This document shows positions 37,620-48,724 of a stretch of DNA of 64,000 nt, in pieces. Below the pieces are notes generated by a model. That model was not told where the DNA came from and did no database searches. It saw only the letters and a list, made by a program, of their open reading frames with translations. The translations under genes and the position numbers were made by a program. The DNA is from Fidelibacterota bacterium (GTDB lineage: Bacteria > Fidelibacterota > Marinisomatia > SCGC-AAA003-L08 > D37C17). Positions within the stretch are counted from its first letter, which is position 1. Every line of letters starts with the position of its first letter. The DNA lies in assembly GCA_002717625.1 (NCBI GenBank), contig PBEF01000015.1:25052-89051 (forward strand), written 5' to 3'.

Positions 37620-38746
37620 TTTTTTTGTATCCTTACAATAATTGCAGATAGAGATTTGATTAATTTATCTATATCTTGCTTTGTAATCATTTTTCCAATT
37701 GAAATCCTCACAGAACATGCGGCTTCTTCTTTAGGCATACCTATTTCTAATAGTGCTAGTGGTGCATTTGCAGAGCCAGATGAACATGCTGAACCATAAG
37801 ATATGGCAATACCCATTATATCTAAATTCATAAGTAGAGAATGTCCTTGTACATTAAAAAATGTAATATTAAAAATACCAGCCAGCCTATTTGAACCATT
37901 AACTCTATAATTTATATCAGCTTTATTTAATGTATCTATAAAATAGTTTTCAAGTTCTAATATATTTTTTTTATTCTCATCATAGGTATTATGCGCAATT
38001 TCAAGAGCTAAGGCCATCCCTGCAATAGAACTAATATTTTCTGTTCCAGCTCTAAGTCCACTTTCTTGTCCTCCACCAGAAATTAAAGGATTTACTTTTT
38101 TCCCACTTTTACAATAAAGAAGGCCAATTCCTTTTGGTCCATAAAATTTATGAGCTCCTATACTTAAAAAATCAATATGCGAATCATTTAAGTTAATATT
38201 TTTTTTGCCTACATATTGTACAGCATCAGTATGAAACAGAATATTATGTTCATTACAAAATTGAGCAATATCCTTAATAGGATTAATTGTTCCAAGCTCA
38301 TTATTAACATACATTATAGAAACCATTTTAGTATTTTCTTTAAATGCTTTTTTAATATCTAAAGCATTAAGCATCCCATCTTGATTAGGCTTTATAAATG
38401 TAACCTCTATTCCTTTTTCTTGAAGCTCATCTGTTAAACCAAGTACAGAGGGGTGTTCATATGAGCTCGTTATAAAATGGTCTCCTTTTTCAAGAACTCC
38501 TTTTAATACAATATTATTTGATTCTGAACCACCTGATGTAAAAAATAGTTCTGATGATTTGCAATTTAATATTTTGGCAATTTTTTCTCTTGATCTCTCT
38601 ACAATATTATGAGATTTTTGTCCAAATGAATGTATACTTGAAGGATTCCCAAAATTTTCAAGATTTATAGTATTCATTAAATTAGCAACATCCTTATCTA
38701 AAGGAGTAGTTGCTGCAATATCAAAGTATAATGGCGAATTAGACAT
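37616..38746 (-). CDS. Cysteine desulfurase (NifS/IscS family)
   Basis: This PLP enzyme removes sulfur from cysteine as a persulfide. The PLP lysine is in SIGAHKFYGPKGIG, and the catalytic Cys in YGSACSSGSANAP. FFTSGGSESNNIVLKG and HTDAVQYVGK also match. 376 residues. Coupled upstream of mnmA, it is most likely the sulfur donor for tRNA thiolation. If the window's candidate selenoprotein is real, a NifS-type enzyme could also supply selenium; that is speculation. Confidence 0.93.
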   Translation of the reverse strand: MSNSPLYFDIAATTPLDKDVANLMNTINLENFGNPSSIHSFGQKSHNIVERSREKIAKILNCKSSELFFTSGGSESNNIVLKGVLEKGDHFITSSYEHPSVLGLTDELQEKGIEVTFIKPNQDGMLNALDIKKAFKENTKMVSIMYVNNELGTINPIKDIAQFCNEHNILFHTDAVQYVGKKNINLNDSHIDFLSIGAHKFYGPKGIGLLYCKSGKKVNPLISGGGQESGLRAGTENISSIAGMALALEIAHNTYDENKKNILELENYFIDTLNKADINYRVNGSNRLAGIFNITFFNVQGHSLLMNLDIMGIAISYGSACSSGSANAPLALLEIGMPKEEAACSVRISIGKMITKQDIDKLIKSLSAIIVRIQKK

Positions 38747-38821
38747 TTATATTTCCTGTTAAATTCATATGAAAATTTAATATGGTTTTTAGCATTTTAT
38801 AATAAATTGTTTATCAATATT

Positions 38822-40261
38822 TTATGGTAGATTTAAGTCCTTGCCATAATTTATTTCATGATTTGTTGTTATAATAGGAAAATTAGGAACTGTATATGAG
38901 TAAGGAAGTCCCTTTTTATATGCATAAAGATCAATATTTGTTAATTTTATTTTATCAAATAAGTTGAAATTAATTGATATTGTTGATGAATATTTTTGAT
39001 TCATTGATTGTACATATGTATTTAAATGATTTTTAATAATATTAATATAATCTTCATTAAATTTTTCTATAGATATGTCTTTCCCTTGTAGATAAGTTAA
39101 AATATGTAAATTAGATAATGCGGCATCTCTGAACATCTCTAAATCTTTTATTAGATCTGGATGTTTATCGTAATTTTTAGCATATGCCATAATATTTAAT
39201 TGTTCATCTCTTATTAAATCAGCAAATGCATATTTGAGTTGATCAGGATACTCATCTTTATTAATTATTTCTTTTCTAAATACTAAGGGGTGTTTTTGGA
39301 TTAATGTATTTACTTCATTTATAGTATATGAATCTCCCGTAAAATCAAGTAAAGGTTTATTTGGATCTAGATTATATTGTTCATTATTCAAATCTAGATT
39401 AGCTACATCAATACTCTTAATTTGATTGGTCTTAGTTTTAAATTCTTTAAATGTATGTTCTGCTAGAGCAATAAAAGGTTTTTTATGAAAATTAATATGT
39501 AATCCAGACATTAATTCTTGTATATACTGATCATATAATCTGATAGATTGCATTTCATATATTTTTTCTCTAACTAATTGAATTTGATTTCTATAGTCTG
39601 ATTGTGTTACTATAGGATTATCTTCCCAGCCTATGATATGTATAAATAATACTTTTTTATCTTTTGTGTAAACCGGACCAATGATGTCATTTTTTTTATT
39701 TATTGTTGAAAAAATAGCAGAGTGTATAGATGGATCATACTCTTCATTATAGCTTATAGTCCTTTCAGGTATTTTTTCTATTTTAATATAATTATGGCAT
39801 ATATCTTTAAAATCAATAGATTGCTTTATAAGATTTTCAACCATCATAGATACGCTATCATTATTCATACTTAAAAATTGAATATCATATTTTTTATTTA
39901 CATTATAAAGGTGATTTTTGATTTCTGTTGAATCAATAATAATATTATCATAGATTTCTTCTGCTAGTAAGAGTTCTCTCATTTTTTGTTCTTTTAGACC
40001 TTCTAAAAATGGGGTAGAGTAATCTTTTAATAAATTTTGTTCAATATCTATTGCTAGTATTTTCTCAGCAATTAAAGAATTTAAAATAATCTTTTTATGA
40101 ATAATATTATCCCCCTTACAATAAGGCGGTCGGATTGTATATTCAGCTCTTTTTATAAAATCATTTTTTGTAATAATTCGATTTCCTATTTGCACTAAAG
40201 TGGAATCTTGAGTGCTAGAAAATGAAAAAGATAATAAGAATAATAGAGAGCTTAATATCAT
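38822..40261 (-). CDS. Exported SurA-like / parvulin-type chaperone (degenerate)
   Basis: The ATG ending at 40261 yields a proper signal peptide (MILSSLLFLLSFSFSS); the longer track start lies inside the PorV gene. The N-terminal VQIGNRIITKNDFIKRAEYTI and following helical region resemble SurA. A parvulin-like segment spans about 115-230 (YDIQFLSMNND ... SIDFKDICHNYI ... DIIGPVYTKDKKVLFIHIIG), but conserved PPIase residues are eroded. It would assist outer-membrane protein folding, matching the PorV, secreted protein and TonB receptor genes upstream in the same direction. Confidence 0.65.
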   Translation of the reverse strand: MILSSLLFLLSFSFSSTQDSTLVQIGNRIITKNDFIKRAEYTIRPPYCKGDNIIHKKIILNSLIAEKILAIDIEQNLLKDYSTPFLEGLKEQKMRELLLAEEIYDNIIIDSTEIKNHLYNVNKKYDIQFLSMNNDSVSMMVENLIKQSIDFKDICHNYIKIEKIPERTISYNEEYDPSIHSAIFSTINKKNDIIGPVYTKDKKVLFIHIIGWEDNPIVTQSDYRNQIQLVREKIYEMQSIRLYDQYIQELMSGLHINFHKKPFIALAEHTFKEFKTKTNQIKSIDVANLDLNNEQYNLDPNKPLLDFTGDSYTINEVNTLIQKHPLVFRKEIINKDEYPDQLKYAFADLIRDEQLNIMAYAKNYDKHPDLIKDLEMFRDAALSNLHILTYLQGKDISIEKFNEDYINIIKNHLNTYVQSMNQKYSSTISINFNLFDKIKLTNIDLYAYKKGLPYSYTVPNFPIITTNHEINYGKDLNLP

Positions 40262-40271
40262 AATTAAATTA

Positions 40272-41312
40272 CTAGAAAGAAAACTTGAAAGTGTATAAAT
40301 GAATATCACCTAGAATCCCTAATGTTTTATGGGTGTAGTCAATATCAAAAAAATTAAAATCAGATAAATAGAATCGTAAGCCTGCTCCATAGGTTAGACC
40401 GTATTCAGAATCTTTTAAAAATAAACCCTTATAACCAGCTCTAACAAAGAAAGAAGCCTTCCCAGGTATGATACGCTCAATTTGAGTTCCTACATTTACA
40501 GATTCATTATTATTATTTGGATGTAGAGCGTCTACTGCAAATAATACTCTGAATTTTTTAGTATAAATTGGTTGTACAGAAAAACCTAATCTAAAAATAA
40601 GTGGTAATTCCCATTCTGCCATTTTATATAAACCTTCTACATCATCAAAATTCCCAAATACTGGACTTGGATCAATAGGAACCATAATATCTATTCCATC
40701 GTATCTTAATCGTGTTCCATAGTTAGATATACTCATCCCAATTTTCATCCCTTGGCTTCTTTTATTAGTTGGGGAGAAAAATTTTGTAGTTACTAAAACT
40801 CCAAAATCAAGAGCCATGGCACTTGCATTCATATGCCAAATATTAGATGAGATATATTTAAAGGATGCTCCGAATGCGAACCAATCAACCATTCTTTTTC
40901 CATAGGATACGCTGGTTGCAAATTCATTAGCTGAATAATATTCCCCAGTACCTTCTGGATTATCAACGGTAGTAACAGCCTCATCTCCATATCCCATATA
41001 GTTCATTGTAAACGCGAGTGTACCATAATCTTTAAAGTTAAGGGCAACTCCAGAATAAACACTTGAGATATCTAAAATCCAAGGCTGATACATAAAAAAT
41101 ACTTGTCTATTATTAATATAGGCTAATCCAGCAGGGTTCCAATAAGATGACGAAACATCATTTGCTAAACTAACATATGCACCACCCATTGCAGTAGGAG
41201 CACTCCCAACATCAATTTCTAAAAAATTAGCTGCAGTAGTACCATTCCCATTTATTTCTGTTGATAATGATAAGGAAATAAAAATAATAATATTGATTAA
41301 ATACTTTTTCAT
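40272..41312 (-). CDS. PorV/PorQ-family outer-membrane beta-barrel protein
   Basis: After a signal peptide, FLEIDVGSAPTAMGGAYVSLANDVSSSYWNPAGLAYI is the FadL/PorV-like N-terminus shared by PorV-family proteins. The rest alternates in barrel-like strands, ending FFDIDYTHKTLGILGDIHLYTFKFSF with a terminal aromatic. PorV is the outer-membrane shuttle of the type IX secretion system. The gene overlaps the preceding 1463-residue secreted protein by 4 bp, whose C-terminus carries a sorting-type domain. Confidence 0.82.
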   Translation of the reverse strand: MKKYLINIIIFISLSLSTEINGNGTTAANFLEIDVGSAPTAMGGAYVSLANDVSSSYWNPAGLAYINNRQVFFMYQPWILDISSVYSGVALNFKDYGTLAFTMNYMGYGDEAVTTVDNPEGTGEYYSANEFATSVSYGKRMVDWFAFGASFKYISSNIWHMNASAMALDFGVLVTTKFFSPTNKRSQGMKIGMSISNYGTRLRYDGIDIMVPIDPSPVFGNFDDVEGLYKMAEWELPLIFRLGFSVQPIYTKKFRVLFAVDALHPNNNNESVNVGTQIERIIPGKASFFVRAGYKGLFLKDSEYGLTYGAGLRFYLSDFNFFDIDYTHKTLGILGDIHLYTFKFSF

Positions 41313-44300
41313 TTTAGAATAGCAAATTTTCCAAGTTTTGTTTTATTATTTGTTTTAGATTCAACATGATATAGATACATTCCTGCTGCTACTTCTAGAC
41401 CTTCATTACTTAAAAGATCCCAATAGGCCATTCCATTATCAAAGTTGTTATTAACCTCTATTATATCTACTAATACTCCGCTTGTTGTAAATATTTTAAT
41501 AGTACATTCATGAGGAAGATGTGTAAACATTATTTTTCTTTCCTGACTTTGATTTGGATTTGAAAAAGCTTCTTCCATTAAGTTTGTTCCTACGTATGGA
41601 TTTGGTACAACTTTAATATCATTAATTTCAATATCATGTTTTGTAATACTAATAGAATCAGGAACTTGAGTATTAATAAATAAAGAGTCAGTACTTAAGA
41701 ATGGGGAATTATAAGTAATACCATAAATATCACCTGGTTCTGGATATTCATTAAAAGAAATAGAAAAATGTGTACCGCTCCAAAATTTATAATCTAAACC
41801 AGTACTATTATCTAGATAGGTTGAACCTACTAATATTTTATCTTCTAGAGGTTCATATGCATTTGTATTATTCATATCTAAAATAAGTACATCAAGCAAG
41901 GTATTATTAATTGTATTTTCAATATAAAAATCAATATTTATTTGTTGAGATAGAACAGATCCATTATTTAATATTAAGTAATTTGGATTACTGTTAAGGC
42001 TGATATCTTGATCAGCTTCATCAAGTACATAATAATTCCAAGGTGGGGCATTGTATATAAAAATTTCTTCTGTTTGAATATTTTCATTTTTATTAGTAAA
42101 GACTATTTGACAATCCCACGGTTTGATTTTTGCCATTCTATTATTAATGCTAATAATAGGCTCAGAAACACCACTATAACTATTAGTGGGGAGCCAAGCT
42201 TTTGATTTAAAACTACCTATTTCAATATTTTGTATAGAAAATAAAAGCCCATCAATAACATCAGTTGTAATTATCTTATTAGGATCTAATGTCCAATATT
42301 GGTATTCAGGATTATTATTTTCCCTTAGAATAAAATGATTTTGGTAAAAGCTTGTAGGAGAATCTTCTCCTGTTTCATTATAAACTAATTTTAATTTATT
42401 CCATTCACATCCATCTTGTTCATCACAAATATCTTGTTCACTAAATTCTTCACAATAATTATCTCCAAAATCATCTATTTCGCAGAATTCGTTTATATAC
42501 ACTTTAAAAGAACCATTATTAGCATTTTGATTCCAAAGGTCAAATGTATTTATTGGATATTCACTTGTATAAGAAATCCAATTTCCTCCAGAATCAGTAC
42601 ACTCTATTTCATCGAAAATACCATAATTATCTGATTCACAGTATCCTAGTATTTGGTTTCCCAAGCAGTTGCTATTGCCAAATCTTGAAATATAATCTAT
42701 ATCATATTTAAGTGTATCATCATTGATGCTTTCTAATATAAAATTAAATTTATAACAATCATTTTGTTCTATTTGGTTATCAAATATTTCAAGATTTAAA
42801 TTATCTTGACTCTTAAAAGCTATTGAATTTGTAAAATATGTATCGCCAGTGAGTAGTAAGGAATCGCTAAAGGCACTTTTAATCCATCCACCATTAAAAA
42901 TTCCATTATTCCAATAACATTCATTATTTAGGTTGCAATCTTCATTATTATCGCTATTAAAGCATGGATATGTTATGCAGGTATCATTTATCCAGTCACA
43001 ACCATATTGATTAAAACAATCTTTTTGATTATTTATTTGCTCACAATCAATGCCTGAACAATATTCATCTTTTTTAAAGATACTAAATCCAGATGTTGAT
43101 AAATAATTGAATTCATCAGTATCATTTTCAAATGTTAAAATATAATCTTGATTATTTTCTATTAAGCTTTGAGAATAAACTTCAACATCAATTATCCCTG
43201 TTCCAGAAACATTATTTTCAAAATTTAAAGAAGGTTCAATAAATCCTGAAGATGGGGCAGTAGGAGTTACAACAGCAACATTCGGTCCTGTACCAATTAC
43301 ATATTCATTTTCATCAAGTTGTATGAGAGCCTTGTTTTCAGATGGAGGAATTCCATTTTCAAGTTGTCCATTAGGCTCTAATCCATAATCATATGCTACA
43401 ACAGCATAGTAATAGGTCCTTCCATTATTAACATCTGTATCAATATATTTATGTTCTATGCCACTATCATCTCCTAGGTAATATGCCGCTCCAAATACTG
43501 TGGCATAATCTGCAAATCCTTGAATTGAATCTATTTTATCACATTGGAAAATTGGCTCATAAAACATTGGGTTTCCGTATCCATCAGTAATAATTTGTGC
43601 ATCTTTAAAATATTTATCTGTTGATTTATAAATTTTATATCCTTCAAAATCATTTTGTAGACTATCAGGTAAAAATCTATCAATTGAACTCTCAGCAATA
43701 TTATCCCATGTTAATATTACTTTCTCATCACCTGCTTCTGCTGTCAATGTTGGAGTATTTGGTGGAACTGCAAATCTATAATCTGTTTCATATATTAATT
43801 GTACAGTTTGTTTGAGAGCAAATAGTGCAGGGACACTAGGCTCTGTTCCGCCAGGAGAACCTTGTATATTATCCATTGAATGAATTTCAGCCATTGAAAT
43901 TCTTTCTGTCCTTCCTTTATTTAAAGGGAAAGTTGATGATGAAAAAACTTCAATCATGTTAGATGGAGTTCCTTCAAATTGATCAAATGCATTATTAATA
44001 TCATTGATGACCATTAAGGAATCCCACATTATTTGATCATTTTTAAACCATTTTGTTGTAGCATCTTCTTGGTGACCATCAACTGGAAATAATTTAAAAG
44101 CTGTTAATCCTAACATATCAGATTCTGAAATATCTGTTTCTCCAAAATTAGGTTCACACCCAACACCTTCTATACAATCAGGCTTACCATTACATTCTCC
44201 TTCATCTGGAGCAGTATAATTAATATCGTTTGGTCCAACACCATCTAAACCAACATCATCATTAATAATAGCACAGATTTGATTGTTTTCTAATACATCA

Positions 44301-45700
44301 TCTCCACTACTTGTTTTAGCAGGAGTCCAATCTTGATCTTCATCTCCTTCATAATGTTCTTTTAAATCTTCAACTTTCAAATCATATGCTTCAAGAAATA
44401 ATGTTTCATTTGATATGCCACATGTAGCACAAATATAATTTCCAGCATCATTATCTCTAGATTCATCAATTAATCCATCATTATCATTATCAATATTATC
44501 GTTTGATATACCTGGACTTTCTAAAAATGCAAATCCCATAATTCCAGGTGTTCCACCACCAAAACCTGTAGCATTATGATCCCATGAGTACGCTAAATCA
44601 AGTTGTACATCAAAATAACCAACCTCATCATCTCCAGAGCTTCCTCCTTCACCTCCTATTGCATTATCAACCCAATAACCAAAAGCCATTTCATTGATAT
44701 CATAATCAGAAATATTTGTAATATTATATTCCCAAAAAAGAGCATCTCTAACTAAGGGATTATTCCATTGAAATGATCGAGCTTCAACACGTAGACCAAG
44801 ACCTCCCCAAGGTAAACCAGGTTGAACAGAAGCATCATCTTGAATGAATTTATTTTCAATTGGATAATACTCAAAATTTTCTGTTGGATAACATTCATCT
44901 GAATTTTCATTAATTAAGCATTCTCCATCACAGTATAACTCACAATTATTTAAACCATAAAAAGAGCTTCCTAAACAATTATAGTATGCACATCCTTCTA
45001 AACATTGGGATTGTGTTTCATATAACTGCCTGATATTATTAGCTTCTGCAGCTCTACATTGCCATTTATTTTGTAGGTATTCTTGGTCTTGCGCATCATT
45101 TACGACAAAGTATGTTTCAAGGTCTGCATATTGAACCCCTCTTCCAAATCTACCATCCCATTCACCTGGCCATTTAGTCATAGATCCTGAAGATGGCCAT
45201 GCAGTTGGCCATGTATTTGAATCATCACTCATAGCGGGATAATCTTGATAAGGATTCATATAGCCAAATGTTGGATAAAAGCCCCATTTTACAAGATCAA
45301 GTTCATCATGATCCATCTCTTCTCTATAGCTTGTTTGTAAAAAATAAATTTCATGGTGGGGATTATTTTCAATATCATTTTTATCATCTAATATTTGAGT
45401 GTCGAGTGTTTTTTCATTGTTATCATCATAAATATATGTTTTACCTCCAACTAATAATGCAACACCATCAAGCATCCTATATCCTGTACCATCATTTGGC
45501 CAAATTGATACATCATATAATCCATCTGGAGGCTCCCAATTAGATAGTTGAGTAGTATTTTTAAAATATAGAAGGATTCTATTTCCATCCATTCTTTCTT
45601 CTTTGATTGCAGAAGGGTCTCCAGCTTGGTCATCTGGACCATTATACTCTTGACTTATTAAGGATGAAAATATTAATAATATATTAATTAGTAATTTCAT
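41309..45700 (-). CDS. Very large secreted protein with C-terminal FlgD/T9SS-type sorting domain
   Basis: This protein has 1463 residues with a signal peptide (LINILLIFSSLIS). Visible parts are an Asp-rich region around residues 370-520 (DNDGLIDESRDND), a fibronectin-like domain near 670-790 (PPNTPTLTAEAGDEKVILTWDN ... GRTYYYAVVAYDYG), Cys-rich stretches of unknown type (CSGIDCEQINNQKDCFNQYGC), and a C-terminal FlgD-Ig-like domain (VVPNPYVGTNL ... IKIFTTSGVLVDIIE ... GMYLYHVESKTNNKTKLGKFAILK). That ending matches T9SS type A sorting domains. It is coupled with PorV and preceded by the TonB receptor gene by one base. Confidence 0.8.
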   Translation of the reverse strand: MKLLINILLIFSSLISQEYNGPDDQAGDPSAIKEERMDGNRILLYFKNTTQLSNWEPPDGLYDVSIWPNDGTGYRMLDGVALLVGGKTYIYDDNNEKTLDTQILDDKNDIENNPHHEIYFLQTSYREEMDHDELDLVKWGFYPTFGYMNPYQDYPAMSDDSNTWPTAWPSSGSMTKWPGEWDGRFGRGVQYADLETYFVVNDAQDQEYLQNKWQCRAAEANNIRQLYETQSQCLEGCAYYNCLGSSFYGLNNCELYCDGECLINENSDECYPTENFEYYPIENKFIQDDASVQPGLPWGGLGLRVEARSFQWNNPLVRDALFWEYNITNISDYDINEMAFGYWVDNAIGGEGGSSGDDEVGYFDVQLDLAYSWDHNATGFGGGTPGIMGFAFLESPGISNDNIDNDNDGLIDESRDNDAGNYICATCGISNETLFLEAYDLKVEDLKEHYEGDEDQDWTPAKTSSGDDVLENNQICAIINDDVGLDGVGPNDINYTAPDEGECNGKPDCIEGVGCEPNFGETDISESDMLGLTAFKLFPVDGHQEDATTKWFKNDQIMWDSLMVINDINNAFDQFEGTPSNMIEVFSSSTFPLNKGRTERISMAEIHSMDNIQGSPGGTEPSVPALFALKQTVQLIYETDYRFAVPPNTPTLTAEAGDEKVILTWDNIAESSIDRFLPDSLQNDFEGYKIYKSTDKYFKDAQIITDGYGNPMFYEPIFQCDKIDSIQGFADYATVFGAAYYLGDDSGIEHKYIDTDVNNGRTYYYAVVAYDYGLEPNGQLENGIPPSENKALIQLDENEYVIGTGPNVAVVTPTAPSSGFIEPSLNFENNVSGTGIIDVEVYSQSLIENNQDYILTFENDTDEFNYLSTSGFSIFKKDEYCSGIDCEQINNQKDCFNQYGCDWINDTCITYPCFNSDNNEDCNLNNECYWNNGIFNGGWIKSAFSDSLLLTGDTYFTNSIAFKSQDNLNLEIFDNQIEQNDCYKFNFILESINDDTLKYDIDYISRFGNSNCLGNQILGYCESDNYGIFDEIECTDSGGNWISYTSEYPINTFDLWNQNANNGSFKVYINEFCEIDDFGDNYCEEFSEQDICDEQDGCEWNKLKLVYNETGEDSPTSFYQNHFILRENNNPEYQYWTLDPNKIITTDVIDGLLFSIQNIEIGSFKSKAWLPTNSYSGVSEPIISINNRMAKIKPWDCQIVFTNKNENIQTEEIFIYNAPPWNYYVLDEADQDISLNSNPNYLILNNGSVLSQQINIDFYIENTINNTLLDVLILDMNNTNAYEPLEDKILVGSTYLDNSTGLDYKFWSGTHFSISFNEYPEPGDIYGITYNSPFLSTDSLFINTQVPDSISITKHDIEINDIKVVPNPYVGTNLMEEAFSNPNQSQERKIMFTHLPHECTIKIFTTSGVLVDIIEVNNNFDNGMAYWDLLSNEGLEVAAGMYLYHVESKTNNKTKLGKFAILK

Positions 45701-48700
45701 TTAATATCTCATTTCTATGCCTACTTTAATTGATCTTGGTGCACCAAATTGACTAGGATCTTGAAATGTATCTTCAATATTTGTATAGTTATTTTTAAAT
45801 GAAGCGATATCACTGTCACTTAATATGGCGCTATATGCTCTACCTGTTTGACTATTGATTCCATACTCATTTAGAGTATCAAATAAATTATAAATTTCAA
45901 ATGTTAATCTTAATTTAGGTTTTTTAATATCAGGTAATAAATTAAAATAACTTGATAAGTTCACGGTATAGTTTGCAGGTTTATATGCGTTATTTGGTAA
46001 TAGATTAATATTAGCTAAAGCATTTTCTGAAATTGGTTCAAACGTAAATGCTGTTCCTGAATTAAAGTAAGCACTTAATGTAATCCCATAATTTTCTTTA
46101 TTATATCCAAAGGTTACATTAAATGTATGTCTTTGATCCCAACTTAATGGAATAAGTCTTGTTATGGGGTCCTGATTAGATCCTTCTCTACTAAACGATG
46201 TTGTAGGGGAGTCCGCAATCCCTTTGGTATATTGAAAAGTATAATTTGCTACCATGCTTAGAGGCCCCTTTTGATAATCAAATGTAAATTCTAAACCTCT
46301 AGCATTTCCATAGTCTTTATTAGTATAGAGTCCATATTTTATAGTGTTATATGTTGTTATTGTTTTTGTTGTTAATAAATTATAAATATCTTTATTAAAA
46401 AGAACAATTTCATAGCTCATGTTATTATTGATTTCTTGCCAATATCCTAATTCATAATTAATTGTTTTTTCTGCTTCAAGATTTGGATTCCCAAGAATAG
46501 TTTGATAACTATTTGGAGAAATTAGCCAATTTGCATTCGAATACATTGCATAAAGTGGAGGCATTTGGAAAAAATGTCCATAACTAAATCTTAATAAAGC
46601 TCCATAAATTTGGTATGAGAGAGCAAATCTTGGACTTACTTGATATTTACTTTTTGTTTCAATTAATTCGGATTGATTTACATTAATTAGATCATTTCCA
46701 GGATTACGATAATCTGATGGGTAGTACGTATTTGGATTAAACATATCATACCTCATGCCAAAATTAATAACCATTTCATTGAATTCCATCTTATCTTGTA
46801 TATATGCTGCATATTCATAACATGTTACATCATATTCTTCAGAATAAGAGCTACGAACTCCTTTAAAAATATAAGGTGTATAAATATTATCTGTAGCAGA
46901 ACTGTCTCGTATTGTATAATTTCTAATTGATAAATCATGAGTTAGTTTATCTCCACCTAATTTCAAATTATGTATAGCATTAACTTGCCAATTAAAATCA
47001 AATTTTATATTCCAATCGGTACTTATTTTGGTATTATGAACTTTATCATGACCTCCTTGCAAAAAGCCTGATCCACTTCGTGAATATCCATCGGATATAT
47101 ATCTATTGTCATTTGGATTATTGTATACATATGCTCCATCATTTTTTTTATTGTGAGATAATTTTAAATCAATAAATGCAGATGTACTTAACATATAATT
47201 AATAAAGAATGATGAAAAATTATTTTTTGAATAATTTGTCGATCTTGAATCTGGAGAATATTTATAAAAATGATTGTACCAGTGACCTTCATACTCATTA
47301 GAGGAATTCATCAATGATATCCTTAAGTTTTGTTTTGGTCTAATTGTTATTTTCCCTAATAGAGATGATGAGATAGAATTATTCATTGGCATATTACCCA
47401 TTTTTTCCGATCGTATTTGGGCAGGAATAAATCTAGTTGTAATAAAATTTTCAGATTCATATATTGAGATACTTTGTTGTGAACCAAGAAGCGTTTCCAT
47501 CTGTGTATAATCAGAACATATATCTTGAGTAATCATATCTTGATTATTTGTTTTGATTATATATGAATCAGTTTGAAATATTGTTCCTTGCGCGTGACTA
47601 CAATCATAATTATCTGTATTTGGAGTAACAAAATTTCCATTATTATCATAACAGCCTCCAAATATGATTTCACAATCTCCATATTGGCTGCATGTAGAAT
47701 GTTCTAAAATATGTTCTCCTGTATCTGGATGATATATTTCTCCTCCTTGAGAATTAGAACAGTAAGGTTCAATAACATGTGAACCAGAATGTTCAGAATA
47801 GTAATTTTTTGGATTATCTGCTGTGAAATTACTATAATCATCAACATTAAAAAAATCATATCCATTTAAATGGCCTAAATTATCTTGATATCTATAGTTT
47901 AAAAAAAATGATATTTTATCCTTTATAATTGGACCGCTAATTTGAAGATTGTAATCTTGATTTAAATTCATCATAGGGTTATCTATGCCTGGGAAAATAT
48001 GTTCATTTGAGCTTAAGTAATTTTCATATTGAGTAGATATTGAACGTTCTAATTTATTTCCGCCATCTTTTGTAACTTGATTAACAACACCACTCATTGC
48101 TCGTCCATATTCTGCATTAAAAGTCCCAGTAATTACTTCTAAATCTCTTAATACGGAGGGTTCTAGATAAACAGATTGTGAAACTCCACCATATGCATCA
48201 TCTGTACGTATTCCATCAATTAGGTAAGTGACTTCCGTATTTCGTCCTCCTCTAAAATGTCCATCAACAATACCTGCTTGCATGCTAACGATAGATGCAA
48301 CATCTTTGATTGGAAGAATTTCAATTTGTTTTTCAGAAATATTTTTAATTGTACCAGATTGATCCTTTTTAGTAGATATTTTTGATGCTGTTACGATTAC
48401 TTCTTGTCCATCAATAACAGTTTGATCCATATCAACATCAATTCTTGTTGTTTTGTTTACGGATATTATAACTTCATTAACCGTGACAGTTTTAAAGCCA
48501 ATCATGTTGAATTTTAAAGTATATGCTCCAGGATATAAATTGATTATATAATAAAAACCTTGATCGTCAGTAAAGGTTCCATTTGAAGTTCCCTCAATGG
48601 ATACTGTAGCTCCTGTTAAAGGGCTTTGATTAGAATCATAAACAACACCAGATATTTTACCTGTTGTTTGAGCATGAAGGCTACAAACTATAAACAGTAA

Positions 48701-48718
48701 AACAATTTTTTTATACAT
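45701..48718 (-). CDS. TonB-dependent receptor with N-terminal carboxypeptidase-like domain
   Basis: This outer-membrane importer has 1005 residues. A signal peptide (VLLFIVCSLHAQ) is followed by a CarboxypepD_reg-like domain (GKISGVVYDSNQSPLTGATV ... FTDDQGFYYI), a plug (IVSMQAGIVDGHFRGGRN, YLIDGIRTDDAYGG, FNAEYGRAMSGVVNQVTKDG) and a 22-strand-type barrel ending in GAPRSIKVGIEMRY. It looks like a SusC-type/TonB receptor without an adjacent SusD. It may import oligosaccharides released by the GH16 enzymes of the next block, or work with the large PorV-linked protein. The ligand is not readable. Confidence 0.9.
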   Translation of the reverse strand: MYKKIVLLFIVCSLHAQTTGKISGVVYDSNQSPLTGATVSIEGTSNGTFTDDQGFYYIINLYPGAYTLKFNMIGFKTVTVNEVIISVNKTTRIDVDMDQTVIDGQEVIVTASKISTKKDQSGTIKNISEKQIEILPIKDVASIVSMQAGIVDGHFRGGRNTEVTYLIDGIRTDDAYGGVSQSVYLEPSVLRDLEVITGTFNAEYGRAMSGVVNQVTKDGGNKLERSISTQYENYLSSNEHIFPGIDNPMMNLNQDYNLQISGPIIKDKISFFLNYRYQDNLGHLNGYDFFNVDDYSNFTADNPKNYYSEHSGSHVIEPYCSNSQGGEIYHPDTGEHILEHSTCSQYGDCEIIFGGCYDNNGNFVTPNTDNYDCSHAQGTIFQTDSYIIKTNNQDMITQDICSDYTQMETLLGSQQSISIYESENFITTRFIPAQIRSEKMGNMPMNNSISSSLLGKITIRPKQNLRISLMNSSNEYEGHWYNHFYKYSPDSRSTNYSKNNFSSFFINYMLSTSAFIDLKLSHNKKNDGAYVYNNPNDNRYISDGYSRSGSGFLQGGHDKVHNTKISTDWNIKFDFNWQVNAIHNLKLGGDKLTHDLSIRNYTIRDSSATDNIYTPYIFKGVRSSYSEEYDVTCYEYAAYIQDKMEFNEMVINFGMRYDMFNPNTYYPSDYRNPGNDLINVNQSELIETKSKYQVSPRFALSYQIYGALLRFSYGHFFQMPPLYAMYSNANWLISPNSYQTILGNPNLEAEKTINYELGYWQEINNNMSYEIVLFNKDIYNLLTTKTITTYNTIKYGLYTNKDYGNARGLEFTFDYQKGPLSMVANYTFQYTKGIADSPTTSFSREGSNQDPITRLIPLSWDQRHTFNVTFGYNKENYGITLSAYFNSGTAFTFEPISENALANINLLPNNAYKPANYTVNLSSYFNLLPDIKKPKLRLTFEIYNLFDTLNEYGINSQTGRAYSAILSDSDIASFKNNYTNIEDTFQDPSQFGAPRSIKVGIEMRY

Positions 48719-48724
48719 ATTGTT

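Noticed and set aside
36537-38746. Complete iron-sulfur (isc) operon
   Set aside because: Only the desulfurase is present; no IscU, IscA or HscA/B. The mnmA coupling points to tRNA thiolation.
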